15,785 bases of DNA from an uncultured Clostridia bacterium (GTDB taxonomy: Bacteria; Bacillota; Clostridia; Peptostreptococcales; Anaerovoracaceae), in assembly GCA_934255435.1 (NCBI GenBank), contig CAKQNZ010000037.1:1-15785 (forward strand). The letters run 5' to 3'. Made by a program: the position numbers and the translations under genes. Under the pieces are notes generated by a model that saw only the letters and a program-made list of their open reading frames with translations, was not told the origin of the DNA and ran no database searches. This document shows positions 1 to 7,851 of this stretch, in pieces; the first letter of the stretch is position 1, and each line of letters opens with the position of its first letter.

Positions 1-1746
1 TCATACCAGACGGTAGCGTTCAAAAATATGTATGTACAGTCCGGACTCATAACAGTTTCCAAGGTGGATGCGACAACAGGCAATGGCCTTAAAAACGTTT
101 CCTTCAAACTAAGTCTGTACAGCGGAAATGAACTTCTGCTGTACAGAAAGCCGGGTACCAGCGAATATTCTACAGATGCTAATGCACAGCATAACGGTTA
201 TACCGAGCGCGTGCTGAACAACGTCATAACAACAGATGTCAACGGTCTGTTCTTTATCAGGCTTGGTATTCTGAATGATAGCAGCGTACAGGAAAAATAT
301 GTCCTGAAAGAGAATGTGCCTCAGGGCTACTACGGACCGAAACAGATAAATATAACGATAACCGATGACGGCTCCATTGAAACAGCCGAAGAAGTCGTCG
401 ATGAAACCGTAAGCTCAGGAGACTCCTGGCTTGAAGGCATTGGCACCTCCGTACTGACCATAAAAAATCGTTCCAAGCTCATTAAATCAGTAAAGGCAGT
501 CAAGAACTGGAATGTATCTGACAATGAGGATAAAGAGCCTGTCACGATGGAGCTGTGGCGAAACGGCATCAAAATGAATGGTGCTGCATATACACAGGTA
601 CTGAATGAAGACAATAACTGGCAGTATGAATGGAAATCCCTGCCACTTTACATAGATGGTGAGCTATCTGAATATACACTGAAGGAATCGAAGATAGGCT
701 CCACGTCATATGACCCAAATACTGATGAAGATGGTTATGAAGACTATATCGTTACAAGTGATACACCTCTCTATCGTGAAGGATCCGAAGGAGACTATCA
801 GAAATATGCCACATGGTATGATGCTGATGGCGAGTGGCACTATGCAGACAATCTACTGCTCAGTATAAATAATATCAAAAACAAAGGAGTCATCAGCTTC
901 AGCAAGGTGGACGAAGCCAGTGACCCTCTGGAAGGTGCTGAATTCGGACTTTACTCCAATGAGTCCTGTATCAGAACAAGCCTTCTTGATACAGCAGTGT
1001 CCGGCAAAGACGGTTTCGTGATGTTCTCTCAGAGAAGCGGCGGTACATACTACATAAAAGAAACCAAAGCACCTAATCATTACAAGCTGGACAGCACTGT
1101 ATATAAAGCTGTTGTCAAAGGCGGCATAGCTACCATAACAAAGCTCAATGACAGTAACACACCTGTCACAAAAATAGTGAATGAATATACCGGCGGTACG
1201 GAGGATTTCAGATTCATTAAGTCGGATTCTGCTAAATCCCCGCTGGGTGGTGCAGGTTTCGCACTTTTCAAATTGAAATGCACAGACGAGACCCATACAT
1301 CTCATCACACCGAAAAGCTCCAGGTTGATTCACAAGGTGAACTGCCTGTAATCAGCAAGGACTGCTGGGAGCTTGTAGCAAAATATACGTCAAATGACAG
1401 CAGCGGACTTGTAAGTTTCACGAAGCTCAATGCCAAAGCTACATACCGTCTTGTAGAATATATAACGCCTGACGGATACAAGCCTCCATCAGGTCAGTGG
1501 GAGCTGAGATTCGACACCAGTACCGATCCTGTAGAACCGGTGATAACGGCGATCGGCAAACCACCTGCATTCGAAAAGCATGACAAGAACGCACAATACC
1601 GGCTCTATAACTACATGTGCGACAATCTGCCTGAAGCAGGAAACCTGGGTATATTCATATATATACTCGCAGGTCTGGCACTGATGGCTGCAGGTCTGGC
1701 TATCGTGATATACCGTATAATAAAACTCCGCAGATCGCAGGACTGA
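1..1746 (+). CDS. Cell-wall-anchored SpaA/Cna_B-domain surface protein (5'-truncated, C-terminal part)
   Basis: The frame is open from base 1, so the true start lies outside the window; the ATG at 28 is internal (residues numbered from it). Four immunoglobulin-like B-type domains follow one another, at about 7-150, 152-290, 292-400 and 402-530. Each carries the expected intramolecular isopeptide set: a Lys in the first strand (VSKVD, VKNW, FSKVD, FIKSD), a Glu in a middle strand (LKEN, LKES, IKET, VEYI) and an Asn in the last strand (IKN, NIKN, IVN, LYN). The second domain is Cna_B-like, the others SpaA-like. The C-terminus has LPEAG at 534-538, a hydrophobic helix at about 541-563 and a basic tail (KLRRSQD), which is a complete sortase sorting signal. 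The protein is therefore predicted to be covalently fixed to peptidoglycan or used as a pilus subunit, in adhesion. No sortase is visible here. The family call is firm; the ligand is unknown. Confidence 0.9.
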   Translation, partial: SYQTVAFKNMYVQSGLITVSKVDATTGNGLKNVSFKLSLYSGNELLLYRKPGTSEYSTDANAQHNGYTERVLNNVITTDVNGLFFIRLGILNDSSVQEKYVLKENVPQGYYGPKQINITITDDGSIETAEEVVDETVSSGDSWLEGIGTSVLTIKNRSKLIKSVKAVKNWNVSDNEDKEPVTMELWRNGIKMNGAAYTQVLNEDNNWQYEWKSLPLYIDGELSEYTLKESKIGSTSYDPNTDEDGYEDYIVTSDTPLYREGSEGDYQKYATWYDADGEWHYADNLLLSINNIKNKGVISFSKVDEASDPLEGAEFGLYSNESCIRTSLLDTAVSGKDGFVMFSQRSGGTYYIKETKAPNHYKLDSTVYKAVVKGGIATITKLNDSNTPVTKIVNEYTGGTEDFRFIKSDSAKSPLGGAGFALFKLKCTDETHTSHHTEKLQVDSQGELPVISKDCWELVAKYTSNDSSGLVSFTKLNAKATYRLVEYITPDGYKPPSGQWELRFDTSTDPVEPVITAIGKPPAFEKHDKNAQYRLYNYMCDNLPEAGNLGIFIYILAGLALMAAGLAIVIYRIIKLRRSQD

Positions 1747-2099
1747 GATTTCTTATGATAACCTGACGTATTTGCACTCTGCTGCTGCCTGCACCATGCG
1801 GGTGCGACAAACAGCTCTCATGGGGCTATGCTTTTGAGGGCGATATCTGTGAGCGGCCCCGTTCTGACAGCAAAAAACAAGAGAGTCGAAACAAGATTTT
1901 TGATATATTACCTTGCGACTCTCTTTTTTCGTACTATTTCTTTAAGGCTGCTTATGCAATCAAAGCATGATGATTTTATCTGAAGACCTGCCAGCCAGTA
2001 AAATAAATTTCAAATATTATATCATATCAACAACTATGCTCTTTACTCTGCTTGTACACGTAACATCGTGATGATATGCCGGGGCAAGGATCTGTGCCT
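1747..2099. other. Intergenic region between convergent genes, with stem-loops
   Basis: No credible gene was found between the surface-protein stop and the symporter stop. It contains a small hairpin GCACC-atgcg-GGTGC (1791-1805), a longer imperfect stem ATGGGGCT/GGCCCCGT (1820-1827 with 1855-1862, two or three wobble pairs) and then a strong two-way terminator (listed separately). Nothing recognisable was seen in 1930-2099. Confidence 0.5.
1872..1929. terminator. Bidirectional Rho-independent terminator
   Basis: The arms AAGAGAGTCG (1879-1888) and CGACTCTCTT (1916-1925) pair perfectly over 10 bp. CAAG (1892-1895) and CTTG (1912-1915) extend the stem past a three-base bulge. A T run (1924-1929) follows on the + strand and an A-rich run (1872-1880) precedes it, giving a U tract on the - strand as well. 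This suits its place between two convergent genes, the surface protein and the symporter. Confidence 0.85.
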
Positions 2100-3614
2100 T
2101 TATTCGTCAGCTTCACTCATTGCTCTATCGAACAGAGCTTCGATCTCCTTCGATGGAGCCTTGTCGATCAGAGTAGCTATGAATGAGCAGATCAGACCTG
2201 CTATGAATCCCGGGAACAGTTCATAGATACCTGTTGATTCCGACAGGAAGTTGAGCCACAGAACGTCCACAATCGCACCGCCAAGGACTCCTGCAATAGC
2301 GCCTTTGTATGTAAACCTTCTCCAGAACAGTGACAGCAGGATAACCGGTCCGAAGGATGATCCGAAGCCTGCCCAGGCGTTTTCTACAAGATTCATGATG
2401 GCCTGTGCACCGGAGCCTTTGCTGGATGCGATGAAGAATGCAATGACAGCTACGATGACTACGATAAGTCGCCCTACCCACAGCAGTTCCTTTTCGCTGG
2501 CTTCCTTCCTGATGATCGGCTTGTAGATATCCGATGTAAAAGAACTGGAGGCTACAAGCAGCTGTGAGTCCGCCGTGGACATGGATGCTGCGATGATAGC
2601 CGCCATGAGAACGCCTGCGATGAAGCTTGGGAACAGTTTTCTCGCAAAGGTTATGAATACCATTTTCTGCGCGCCCACCGTCAGCAACTCTTCTGCCAGG
2701 AACATCCTTCCGAAGTATGCGATGAGACAGGCACAGCCAAGTGCGCAGATGACCCATATGATCGCTACAGTCGCGCTCTTTTTTACCATGGAAGGCTTTT
2801 CGATGGACATGAATCTTACCAGGATATGCGGCATGCCGAAGTATCCAAGCCCCCAGGACAGACCTGTGATTATCTCCTGCCATGAAGCGTCGAATATGCC
2901 GCTGCCGAAGCTGCATTCCACCATCTGACCGCTGGCAGCATCCTGATATGTATAGATCGCAGAAAGTGCAGATGTATCAATATCCTTCGTTATAACGATC
3001 ACGATAGGCACTGCCATGAGTGCTGCGAACATCAGCAGTCCCTGGAAGAAGTCAGTCCAGCATACCGCCTTGAATCCGCCGAAGAATGTTATCAGCAGCA
3101 TTGCCAGTGCAAAGATCAGCATTGCCTTCTGTGAATCCAGCGAAGGGAATATCGTTGTGAACACGGACGCTCCTGCTACATAAGCGGACGCTACATATAT
3201 CGTAAAGCATACGAAGAAAATGATCGCACAGATCACCTGCAGCGTATTGCTCTTCGCCATGAATCTGTTGCCAAGATACTGCGGTACCGTGATGGCGTCT
3301 CCGGCAGCGCTTGAGAACTTTCTAAGACGCTTTGCGACAAAGATCCAGTTGGCCGCTGTGCCAAGACCCAGTCCTATACCTATCCACATCTGGCCGAAAC
3401 CGAAGGCCATGATGCTTCCCGGAAGTCCCATCAGAAGCCATGCAGACATGTCCGACGCCTGCGCCGACATTGCTGCTACCCATGGTCCCATCTGTCTTCC
3501 GCCAAGGAAGAAGCTTGACTGGGACTCCTCGCCTTTTTCTTTAAAGAAAAAGTAAATTCCTACGCCTACTATCGCAACGAAGTATACGATAAAGGCAAGT
3601 ATTTCTCCATTCAT
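2100..3614 (-). CDS. putP: Sodium/proline symporter, PutP type (SSS family)
   Basis: A 504-aa integral membrane protein close to the length of E. coli PutP (502 aa), with about a dozen hydrophobic segments. Family signatures include SDMSAWLLMGLPG (54-66) with D55, M56 and S57 at the same positions as the Na+ site of E. coli PutP, GLGYFGMPHILVRF in the middle, MSTADSQLL (second Na+-site region) and WAGFGSSFGPV near the C-terminus. It is expected to import proline with Na+. Position 58 is Ala where E. coli has Gly. The start was chosen at 3614 because AAAGGAGA lies about 10 nt upstream; the ATG 14 codons further up has no ribosome site. It is divergent from a TetR-type gene. Pantothenate symporters (PanF) are in the same superfamily and pan genes lie nearby, but the motifs fit PutP best. 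Confidence 0.9.
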   Translation of the reverse strand: MNGEILAFIVYFVAIVGVGIYFFFKEKGEESQSSFFLGGRQMGPWVAAMSAQASDMSAWLLMGLPGSIMAFGFGQMWIGIGLGLGTAANWIFVAKRLRKFSSAAGDAITVPQYLGNRFMAKSNTLQVICAIIFFVCFTIYVASAYVAGASVFTTIFPSLDSQKAMLIFALAMLLITFFGGFKAVCWTDFFQGLLMFAALMAVPIVIVITKDIDTSALSAIYTYQDAASGQMVECSFGSGIFDASWQEIITGLSWGLGYFGMPHILVRFMSIEKPSMVKKSATVAIIWVICALGCACLIAYFGRMFLAEELLTVGAQKMVFITFARKLFPSFIAGVLMAAIIAASMSTADSQLLVASSSFTSDIYKPIIRKEASEKELLWVGRLIVVIVAVIAFFIASSKGSGAQAIMNLVENAWAGFGSSFGPVILLSLFWRRFTYKGAIAGVLGGAIVDVLWLNFLSESTGIYELFPGFIAGLICSFIATLIDKAPSKEIEALFDRAMSEADE

Positions 3615-3676
3615 GTTATAAAATCTCCTTTTCTGCTTTGTCTTGATTACTATCATATATTAAAAATCGCTCAAAC

Positions 3677-3705
3677 AGTATACCATAATCATGACTAGAA
3701 CGAAA
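3677..3705 (-). promoter_or_regulatory. Candidate promoter of the symporter gene
   Basis: On the - strand a TATACT -10 box (3677-3682) is preceded by TG one base away, an extended -10. The -35 (TTTCGT, 3700-3705, 17-bp spacing) is weak. The -10 lies 62 bp upstream of the start codon. The stretch 3675-3693 matches 17 of 19 bases with a site upstream of the polyferredoxin gene (15022-15040). Confidence 0.45.
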
Positions 3706-3763
3706 CACAGAACACAGTCTGTATATTTTTATATATAAAATCATATATCACTCGCAAAATCTA

Positions 3764-3792
3764 TTGAAATTTCAAGGTTTTTATAATAGAAT
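3764..3792 (+). promoter_or_regulatory. Candidate promoter of the TetR-family gene with overlapping palindromic operator
   Basis: TTGAAA (3764-3769) and TAGAAT (3787-3792) are each one mismatch from consensus and are spaced 17 bp apart. The -35 lies inside the perfect 12-bp palindrome TTGAAATTTCAA (3764-3775), a plausible site for a dimeric repressor. An AT-rich palindrome (3727-3740) lies further towards the symporter. Autoregulation by the TetR-type protein is an inference from position. Confidence 0.5.
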
Positions 3793-3856
3793 ATATTCCA
3801 GTTATTATTAGATATAAAAAATGAAATCAAAAAAAATCGGGAGAAATTTACATAAA

Positions 3857-4438
3857 ATGAAAAAAAACGCAAGAAATACAAAGGGAAAGATCGTCTCTGC
3901 TGCATGGAAGCTGTTCTACCAGCAGGGCTATGACAACACGACCATCGAAGAGATAGTAGAAGCGTCCGGCACGTCCCGTGGATCGTTCTATCACTATTTT
4001 GATGGAAAAGACTCACTGCTCACATCTCTTTCCTACCTGTTTGACGACAAATACGCCGAACTGGAGAAAACCATGGATCCGCTGCTGTCTCCTGTCGAGA
4101 AGCTGAAATACATAAATCAGGAACTTTTCCTGATGATCGAAAATACAGTTTCAGTAGAACTTCTGAGCCAGCTGTTCGCAACACAGCTGACCACCAGTGG
4201 CGAGCGTCATTTACTGAATACTAACCGTACATACTACAAGCTCCTGCGTCAGATCACTATCGAAGGAAAGGATCAGGATCTCTTCAAGGAAAATCTGTCC
4301 ATCAACGATATCACCCGGGCCTACGCCATGTTTGAACGTGGCCTGATGTACGAATGGTGCATATCCGGTGGGAACTACTCTCTGTGCCAGCATGCACAGA
4401 TGATCATGCCATTGTTTTTAGAAGGACTGTGCAGGTAA
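3857..4438 (+). CDS. TetR/AcrR-family transcriptional regulator
   Basis: A 193-aa protein with a TetR-type DNA-binding domain at residues 9-55: KIVSAAWKLFYQQGYDNTT, then the helix-turn-helix IEEIVEASGTSRGSFYHYF and GKDSLL. The rest is a helical ligand-binding/dimer domain with no recognisable effector signature. The start at 3857 was chosen because GGGAG (3839-3843) lies upstream, though with a long 13-nt spacer; an ATG at 3821 in the same frame would add 12 residues but has no ribosome site. It is transcribed away from the PutP gene across a 242-bp gap with a palindrome, the usual layout for a TetR repressor of its neighbour and of itself. The effector is unknown; control of the symporter is inferred. 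Confidence 0.88.
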   Translation: MKKNARNTKGKIVSAAWKLFYQQGYDNTTIEEIVEASGTSRGSFYHYFDGKDSLLTSLSYLFDDKYAELEKTMDPLLSPVEKLKYINQELFLMIENTVSVELLSQLFATQLTTSGERHLLNTNRTYYKLLRQITIEGKDQDLFKENLSINDITRAYAMFERGLMYEWCISGGNYSLCQHAQMIMPLFLEGLCR

Positions 4439-4720
4439 TACCATCTCTCTTCCAGCAGGCCACTGGCAATTCGCATGACAGAACGGAGCGGTGAGTTCCA
4501 TTCCGGCTGAAGCCGGGGAACTCTCGCATGGGACCTTCCGCAATTTGCAAGCTCATTGGGATAACGCACCTTCGGTGCTCCGACTCGCTTCGCTCCCTGC
4601 TGTCGCATTTTCCTTGCTGATCGCTCCGCTCTCTGGGAAAATCCGCAGGTCTCCAAGCACAGGCGAAGCCGTAGGAGTGAACGCAGTGAATGTTGAAACT
4701 CCGGAAATATTTCTGCTAAA
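4439..4720. other. Hairpin-dense intergenic stretch, possible dispersed repeat or structured RNA
   Basis: No convincing gene lies here; the short ORFs on both strands have no ribosome site and no family resemblance. The sequence is packed with inverted repeats. The best is GAGTTCC-att-CCGGC / GCCGG-GGAACTC (4493-4523, 12 pairs with a three-base bulge and a TGAA loop). Others are GCACC-ttc-GGTGC (4566-4578), ATTTTCC/GGAAAAT (4607-4613 with 4636-4642) and GGAGT/ACTCC (4674-4678 with 4698-4702). Words such as GAGCGAAGCGAG (- strand) also appear. The composition is unlike the AT-rich spacers elsewhere in the window. A mobile or REP-like repeat is possible but no terminal repeats or target duplication were recognised. 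Nothing was seen in 4763-4906. Confidence 0.4.
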
Positions 4721-4762
4721 GCAAAAAGAGACCTCATCAGAATGAATGATGGTCTCTTTCTT
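4721..4762. terminator. Bidirectional Rho-independent terminator between tetR and panC
   Basis: AAAGAGACC (4725-4733) pairs perfectly with GGTCTCTTT (4751-4759) around a 17-base loop. The - strand ends in TTTTT and the + strand in TTTCTT, so it can end both the regulator gene (+) and the pan operon (-). Confidence 0.8.
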
Positions 4763-4906
4763 ATCCGAGTATATGCCATATATGCAAAATCAGACGTATG
4801 CCGACATAATGCCGGTTTCCATTGCCATTACCTGCACTGCAGGACTCAGCATTCAAATATCACTGAAATACAGCATTGTAATTTTATGCCTTCGCTGCTG
4901 CAAAGA

Positions 4907-5755
4907 CTAAATCATAAAGTTGTCTATCAGCCTTGTCTTTCCTACATACACAGCCATTGCCACAAGGAGCTGATCGCAGTCGTCTGTGCTGCTTACAGGC
5001 TTTATGGTTTCTGCATCCACTGCTTCTACATAATCTATCCTTGCAAGAGGCTCTGCTGATATCAGGGCTTTCATTTCTGCAGTCACCTTGTCCAGGTCCT
5101 TCTCACCTGCTGATATCATCTCCTGTCCCTTTTTAACAGCTTTGCTGAGCACCAGTGCAGCCTGACGTTCTTCTTCATTCAGATATGTGTTTCTTGAGCT
5201 CTTTGCCAGTCCGTCAGGTTCACGCACTATAGGGCAGCCTACGATCTCTATACCGAAGTTGAAATCTTTGACCATACGCTTTATCACGGACAGCTGCTGA
5301 GCATCCTTCTGTCCGAAGTATGCTCTGTCCGGCGTAACTATGTTGAACAGTTTCGATACTACTGTACATACGCCTCTGAAGTGTATAGGTCTTGTCTTGC
5401 CGCAGAGACCTGTTGTCATCTCGCCCTGCATGTCTACCATAGTGCATGCTCCATCAGCGTACATCTCACTGACTTCAGGATTGAATATCAGTGCAGCACC
5501 AGCTTCGCTGCAGAGTGCAGCATCCCTGTCGATATCTCTCGGATATGCCTCAAGGTCCTCGCCTTCGCCGAACTGTGTCGGATTGACGAAATCGCTGACC
5601 ACGACCCTGTCGTTTTCTGATACAGCTCTTTCGATGAGGCTGCGGTGTCCTTCATGAAGGAAGCCCATAGTCGGCACCAGACCTACTGTCAGCCCTTCCT
5701 TTCTCCATGCTCTGACTTCTGCTCTGACTTCTTCGATAGTTTTTACGATTTTCAT
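4907..5755 (-). CDS. panC: Pantothenate synthetase (pantoate--beta-alanine ligase)
   Basis: A 282-aa cytoplasmic enzyme of normal length that joins pantoate and beta-alanine with ATP to make pantothenate, through a pantoyl-adenylate. Signatures of the nucleotidyltransferase fold are clear: PTMGFLHEGH (28-37) with both HxxH histidines, FVNPTQFG (56-63), ED...YPRD (66-74), FGQKDAQQ (147-154) and REPDGLAKSSRN (178-189), the KSS loop. Its ATG follows AAAGGA at a normal distance and lies 35 bp after panB, so it is the last gene of the pan operon. No panD (aspartate decarboxylase, source of beta-alanine) is in the window. Confidence 0.97.
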   Translation of the reverse strand: MKIVKTIEEVRAEVRAWRKEGLTVGLVPTMGFLHEGHRSLIERAVSENDRVVVSDFVNPTQFGEGEDLEAYPRDIDRDAALCSEAGAALIFNPEVSEMYADGACTMVDMQGEMTTGLCGKTRPIHFRGVCTVVSKLFNIVTPDRAYFGQKDAQQLSVIKRMVKDFNFGIEIVGCPIVREPDGLAKSSRNTYLNEEERQAALVLSKAVKKGQEMISAGEKDLDKVTAEMKALISAEPLARIDYVEAVDAETIKPVSSTDDCDQLLVAMAVYVGKTRLIDNFMI

Positions 5756-5790
5756 AATGTCCTTTACCTCTGTTCAATATATTTTATTTA

Positions 5791-6618
5791 TCAGTATAAT
5801 TTATTTATAACATCTTCATCCATGCTGAAATTATGTTCCTCTGCAGGGAACGTACCTGCCCTGACTTCATCTATATACGCCTTGAACCCTTCCTTCATGA
5901 CGCTGCCAACATCTGCAAAATGCTTGACGAATTTAGGCTTGAAATCAGAGAACAGCGCCAGCATGTCCTGGTATACCAGCACCTGTCCGTCGCATCCTGC
6001 TCCGGCGCCTATGCCGATAGTCGGTATGCTTATAGTCTTCGTGATGATCTCTGCCAGCTTTGCAGGCACACATTCCAGAACTACAGCAAAAGCACCAGCT
6101 TCCTCCACCGCTTTTGCTTCGTCTATCAGCTTCCTTGCTGCTTCTTCTGATCTGCCCTGTACCTTGAATCCGCCTATGGCGTTGACGGACTGCGGAGTGA
6201 GACCGATGTGTGCCACTACAGGTATCGAAGCCTCTGTGATGGCTTTTATCTGGGGACACATGGATCTGCCGCCTTCCAGCTTTACAGCATGACATCTGCC
6301 CAGCTGCATCAGCCTTCCGGCGTTGACTACTGCATCATATACAGACGTCTGATATGACATGAACGGCATATCTGCCACAACCATGGCGTTCTTAGTGCCT
6401 CTTGACACTGCTGCTGTGTGGTGTATCATATCCTCCATAGTTACCGAGACCGTATCTTCATATCCCAGCATCACCATTCCCAGGGAATCTCCCACCAGGA
6501 TCATATCTATACCTGACTCATCCATCAGTTTGGCTGTAGAATAATCATATGCTGTAAGCATCGTTATCTTTTCGCCGGTCTCTTTCTGTTTTTTTACTGT
6601 AGATACTGTATTTTTCAT
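5791..6618 (-). CDS. panB: 3-methyl-2-oxobutanoate hydroxymethyltransferase
   Basis: A 275-aa TIM-barrel enzyme that adds a hydroxymethyl group from methylene-tetrahydrofolate to 2-oxoisovalerate, giving ketopantoate, the first committed step to pantothenate. Family motifs: [10 protein letters not shown] (20-29), [17 protein letters not shown] (40-56), ADMPFMSYQ (82-90) and VKLEGG (112-117). D44, D83 and E115 correspond to the metal ligands, and E182 in LECVP to the catalytic glutamate. The start codon overlaps the stop of the upstream gene by 4 bp (ATGA), with AAGGAG 8 bases before it inside that gene, so the two are translationally coupled. Confidence 0.97.
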   Translation of the reverse strand: MKNTVSTVKKQKETGEKITMLTAYDYSTAKLMDESGIDMILVGDSLGMVMLGYEDTVSVTMEDMIHHTAAVSRGTKNAMVVADMPFMSYQTSVYDAVVNAGRLMQLGRCHAVKLEGGRSMCPQIKAITEASIPVVAHIGLTPQSVNAIGGFKVQGRSEEAARKLIDEAKAVEEAGAFAVVLECVPAKLAEIITKTISIPTIGIGAGAGCDGQVLVYQDMLALFSDFKPKFVKHFADVGSVMKEGFKAYIDEVRAGTFPAEEHNFSMDEDVINKLY

Positions 6619-7457
6619 TTCTGCAGCTCCTTTTTCATTTCATCGTAGTTCCTGCCGGGGTGTTTCCTTTCTGCTATGTCCACCAGTATATCCGACAGCA
6701 TCCTGTAAAGTTCTTTCGTCTGTCCTTCCAGCACATCAAGGTGTTTCCTTACCGTAATGCAGTCTCCCCGCTCCACGGGGCCTGTCAGTGCTTTTTCAGG
6801 ACCCTGCGATGCTATCGCCTGTGCGTTGCCTGTTATCAGCGGCGCCAGCGCTCTTGATGCTGTTTCCCGGGAAAAGCCACACTCCTCCAGCATCTTTATC
6901 CCTGTATCTGCCAGCGCAGCCATATAGTTGCTCACCATGACTGCCGCACAGTGATACAATGCTTTCCTGCTGCCGTCTATGACCACTGCTTCGTTTCCGA
7001 TACTTTCCAGCATGTCTTTCATCATGTCACGGCACTGCGTACTTCCTTCCACCGAGAATACGGCGCCGCTCAAGCCTTTCCAGGACTCGTACCTGTCGCT
7101 TACAGCATATATGGGATGCACCGAGCAGGCGTATGCGCCCTTGTCTTCTGCATCAAAAAAAACGGTCGATGATATCGAACCGCTGCAATGACATATATTC
7201 TTATCTTTTATCGGAAGATCACGAAGCTGCTGCCATACATCTGCAATAGCCCCATCGGGTACCGTGATGAAAAGTGTGTCACTGTCTTCTGTGATCGCTG
7301 CAAGGTCTGTATAAAGATCTGTGCCTGTGAACTCCGCCGCTTCCCGAGCAGATCCACTGTTTCTGCTGTAGTAGCCTGTTACTGTTATCCCGCCGCCTGC
7401 AAGATACCTGCCCAGAGAAAAACCAACCTTCCCTGCGCCTATGAAGCCTGCTCTCAT
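6615..7457 (-). CDS. panG: Rossmann/DUF2520 oxidoreductase, probable ketopantoate reductase (PanG-like)
   Basis: A 280-aa protein with an N-terminal NAD(P)-binding Rossmann fold ([15 protein letters not shown], residues 5-19), then HCSG and SVHPIY blocks and a helical C-terminal half typical of DUF2520 proteins ([23 protein letters not shown]). It is the first gene of an operon with panB and panC and overlaps panB by 4 bp. The pathway step missing between PanB and PanC is reduction of ketopantoate to pantoate. Classical PanE is absent here, and a non-PanE ketopantoate reductase (PanG) is known from Francisella, with functional relatives reported in some Firmicutes. The function is therefore inferred from fold and context. 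The ATG at 7457 follows AGGAGG by 8 bases; a GTG three codons earlier overlaps that site and was not used. Confidence 0.72.
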   Translation of the reverse strand: MRAGFIGAGKVGFSLGRYLAGGGITVTGYYSRNSGSAREAAEFTGTDLYTDLAAITEDSDTLFITVPDGAIADVWQQLRDLPIKDKNICHCSGSISSTVFFDAEDKGAYACSVHPIYAVSDRYESWKGLSGAVFSVEGSTQCRDMMKDMLESIGNEAVVIDGSRKALYHCAAVMVSNYMAALADTGIKMLEECGFSRETASRALAPLITGNAQAIASQGPEKALTGPVERGDCITVRKHLDVLEGQTKELYRMLSDILVDIAERKHPGRNYDEMKKELQK

Positions 7458-7851
7458 ACTCACCACCTCCTGCCTGGTAAAAACATAATGAAGTGACAGT
7501 ACCTAGCATCTCCGTCTGTTGTCAGTACTGCTCTTTTGCAAAGATACAGTCTGAATCTCCAATAAAAAAATTATTAATATGTCCGGTACAGCTTTGATCC
7601 AAATGCCATCCGTTATCCATTGATAAATATATCACTATCCCGGTGATTTGTACAGCAGAAAATAACATTTAACGAATACTTTTCTCATCATGCAAAGCTC
7701 TGCAAGGCGTATTCCCGGCAAATGGATATGATGTCCGGACCGGGATCAGTCTTTTCCATATACAAAGGACAAGACGCACAGCAACATCTGTTGTATGATG
7801 CTGTACTGTGCGCCAGACTTCAATTATGTCAAAAGAAAGGTATTTTCTGTT
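7458..7851. other. Intergenic region upstream of the pan operon
   Basis: No gene was found. Near the operon, CAGTAC (7497-7502) and GTACTG (7525-7530) form 6-bp inverted arms 22 bases apart. Further up are TCCCGG/CCGGGA (7713-7718 with 7740-7745) around a TCCGGA core, and ATCAC/GTGAT (7631-7647). A weak - strand promoter may be TTGGAT-17-TATTAA around 7577-7605. No T-box or known riboswitch signature was recognised. A terminator for the nfn operon lies at 7769-7814. Confidence 0.35.
7769..7814 (-). terminator. Probable terminator of the PFOR-nfnAB operon
   Basis: On the - strand, 38 bp after the nfnB stop, GGCGCACAG (7814-7806) pairs with CTGTGCGTC (7781-7773) over 9 bp with one G-T pair. 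The loop contains a second small hairpin (CAAC-agat-GTTG). The following tract is only moderately T-rich (TTGTCCTTT), so efficiency is uncertain. Confidence 0.45.

Noticed and set aside
3727..3740. AT-only palindrome TTTTATATATAAAA as an operator
   Set aside because: Simple AT palindromes are expected by chance in such spacers; the palindrome at 3764-3775 is more specific.
4375..4779. 134-codon and 84-codon open frames on opposite strands between tetR and panC
   Set aside because: They run through multiple hairpins and a terminator, lack ribosome sites and resemble no protein family; the region is better read as structured noncoding DNA.
5645..6292. 215-codon open frame on the + strand
   Set aside because: Antisense across the panC/panB junction, with low-complexity Ser/Ala composition.
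7458..7851. Riboswitch or T-box before the pan operon
   Set aside because: No T-box core, no recognisable riboswitch motif and no terminator hairpin next to the start; only short inverted repeats.
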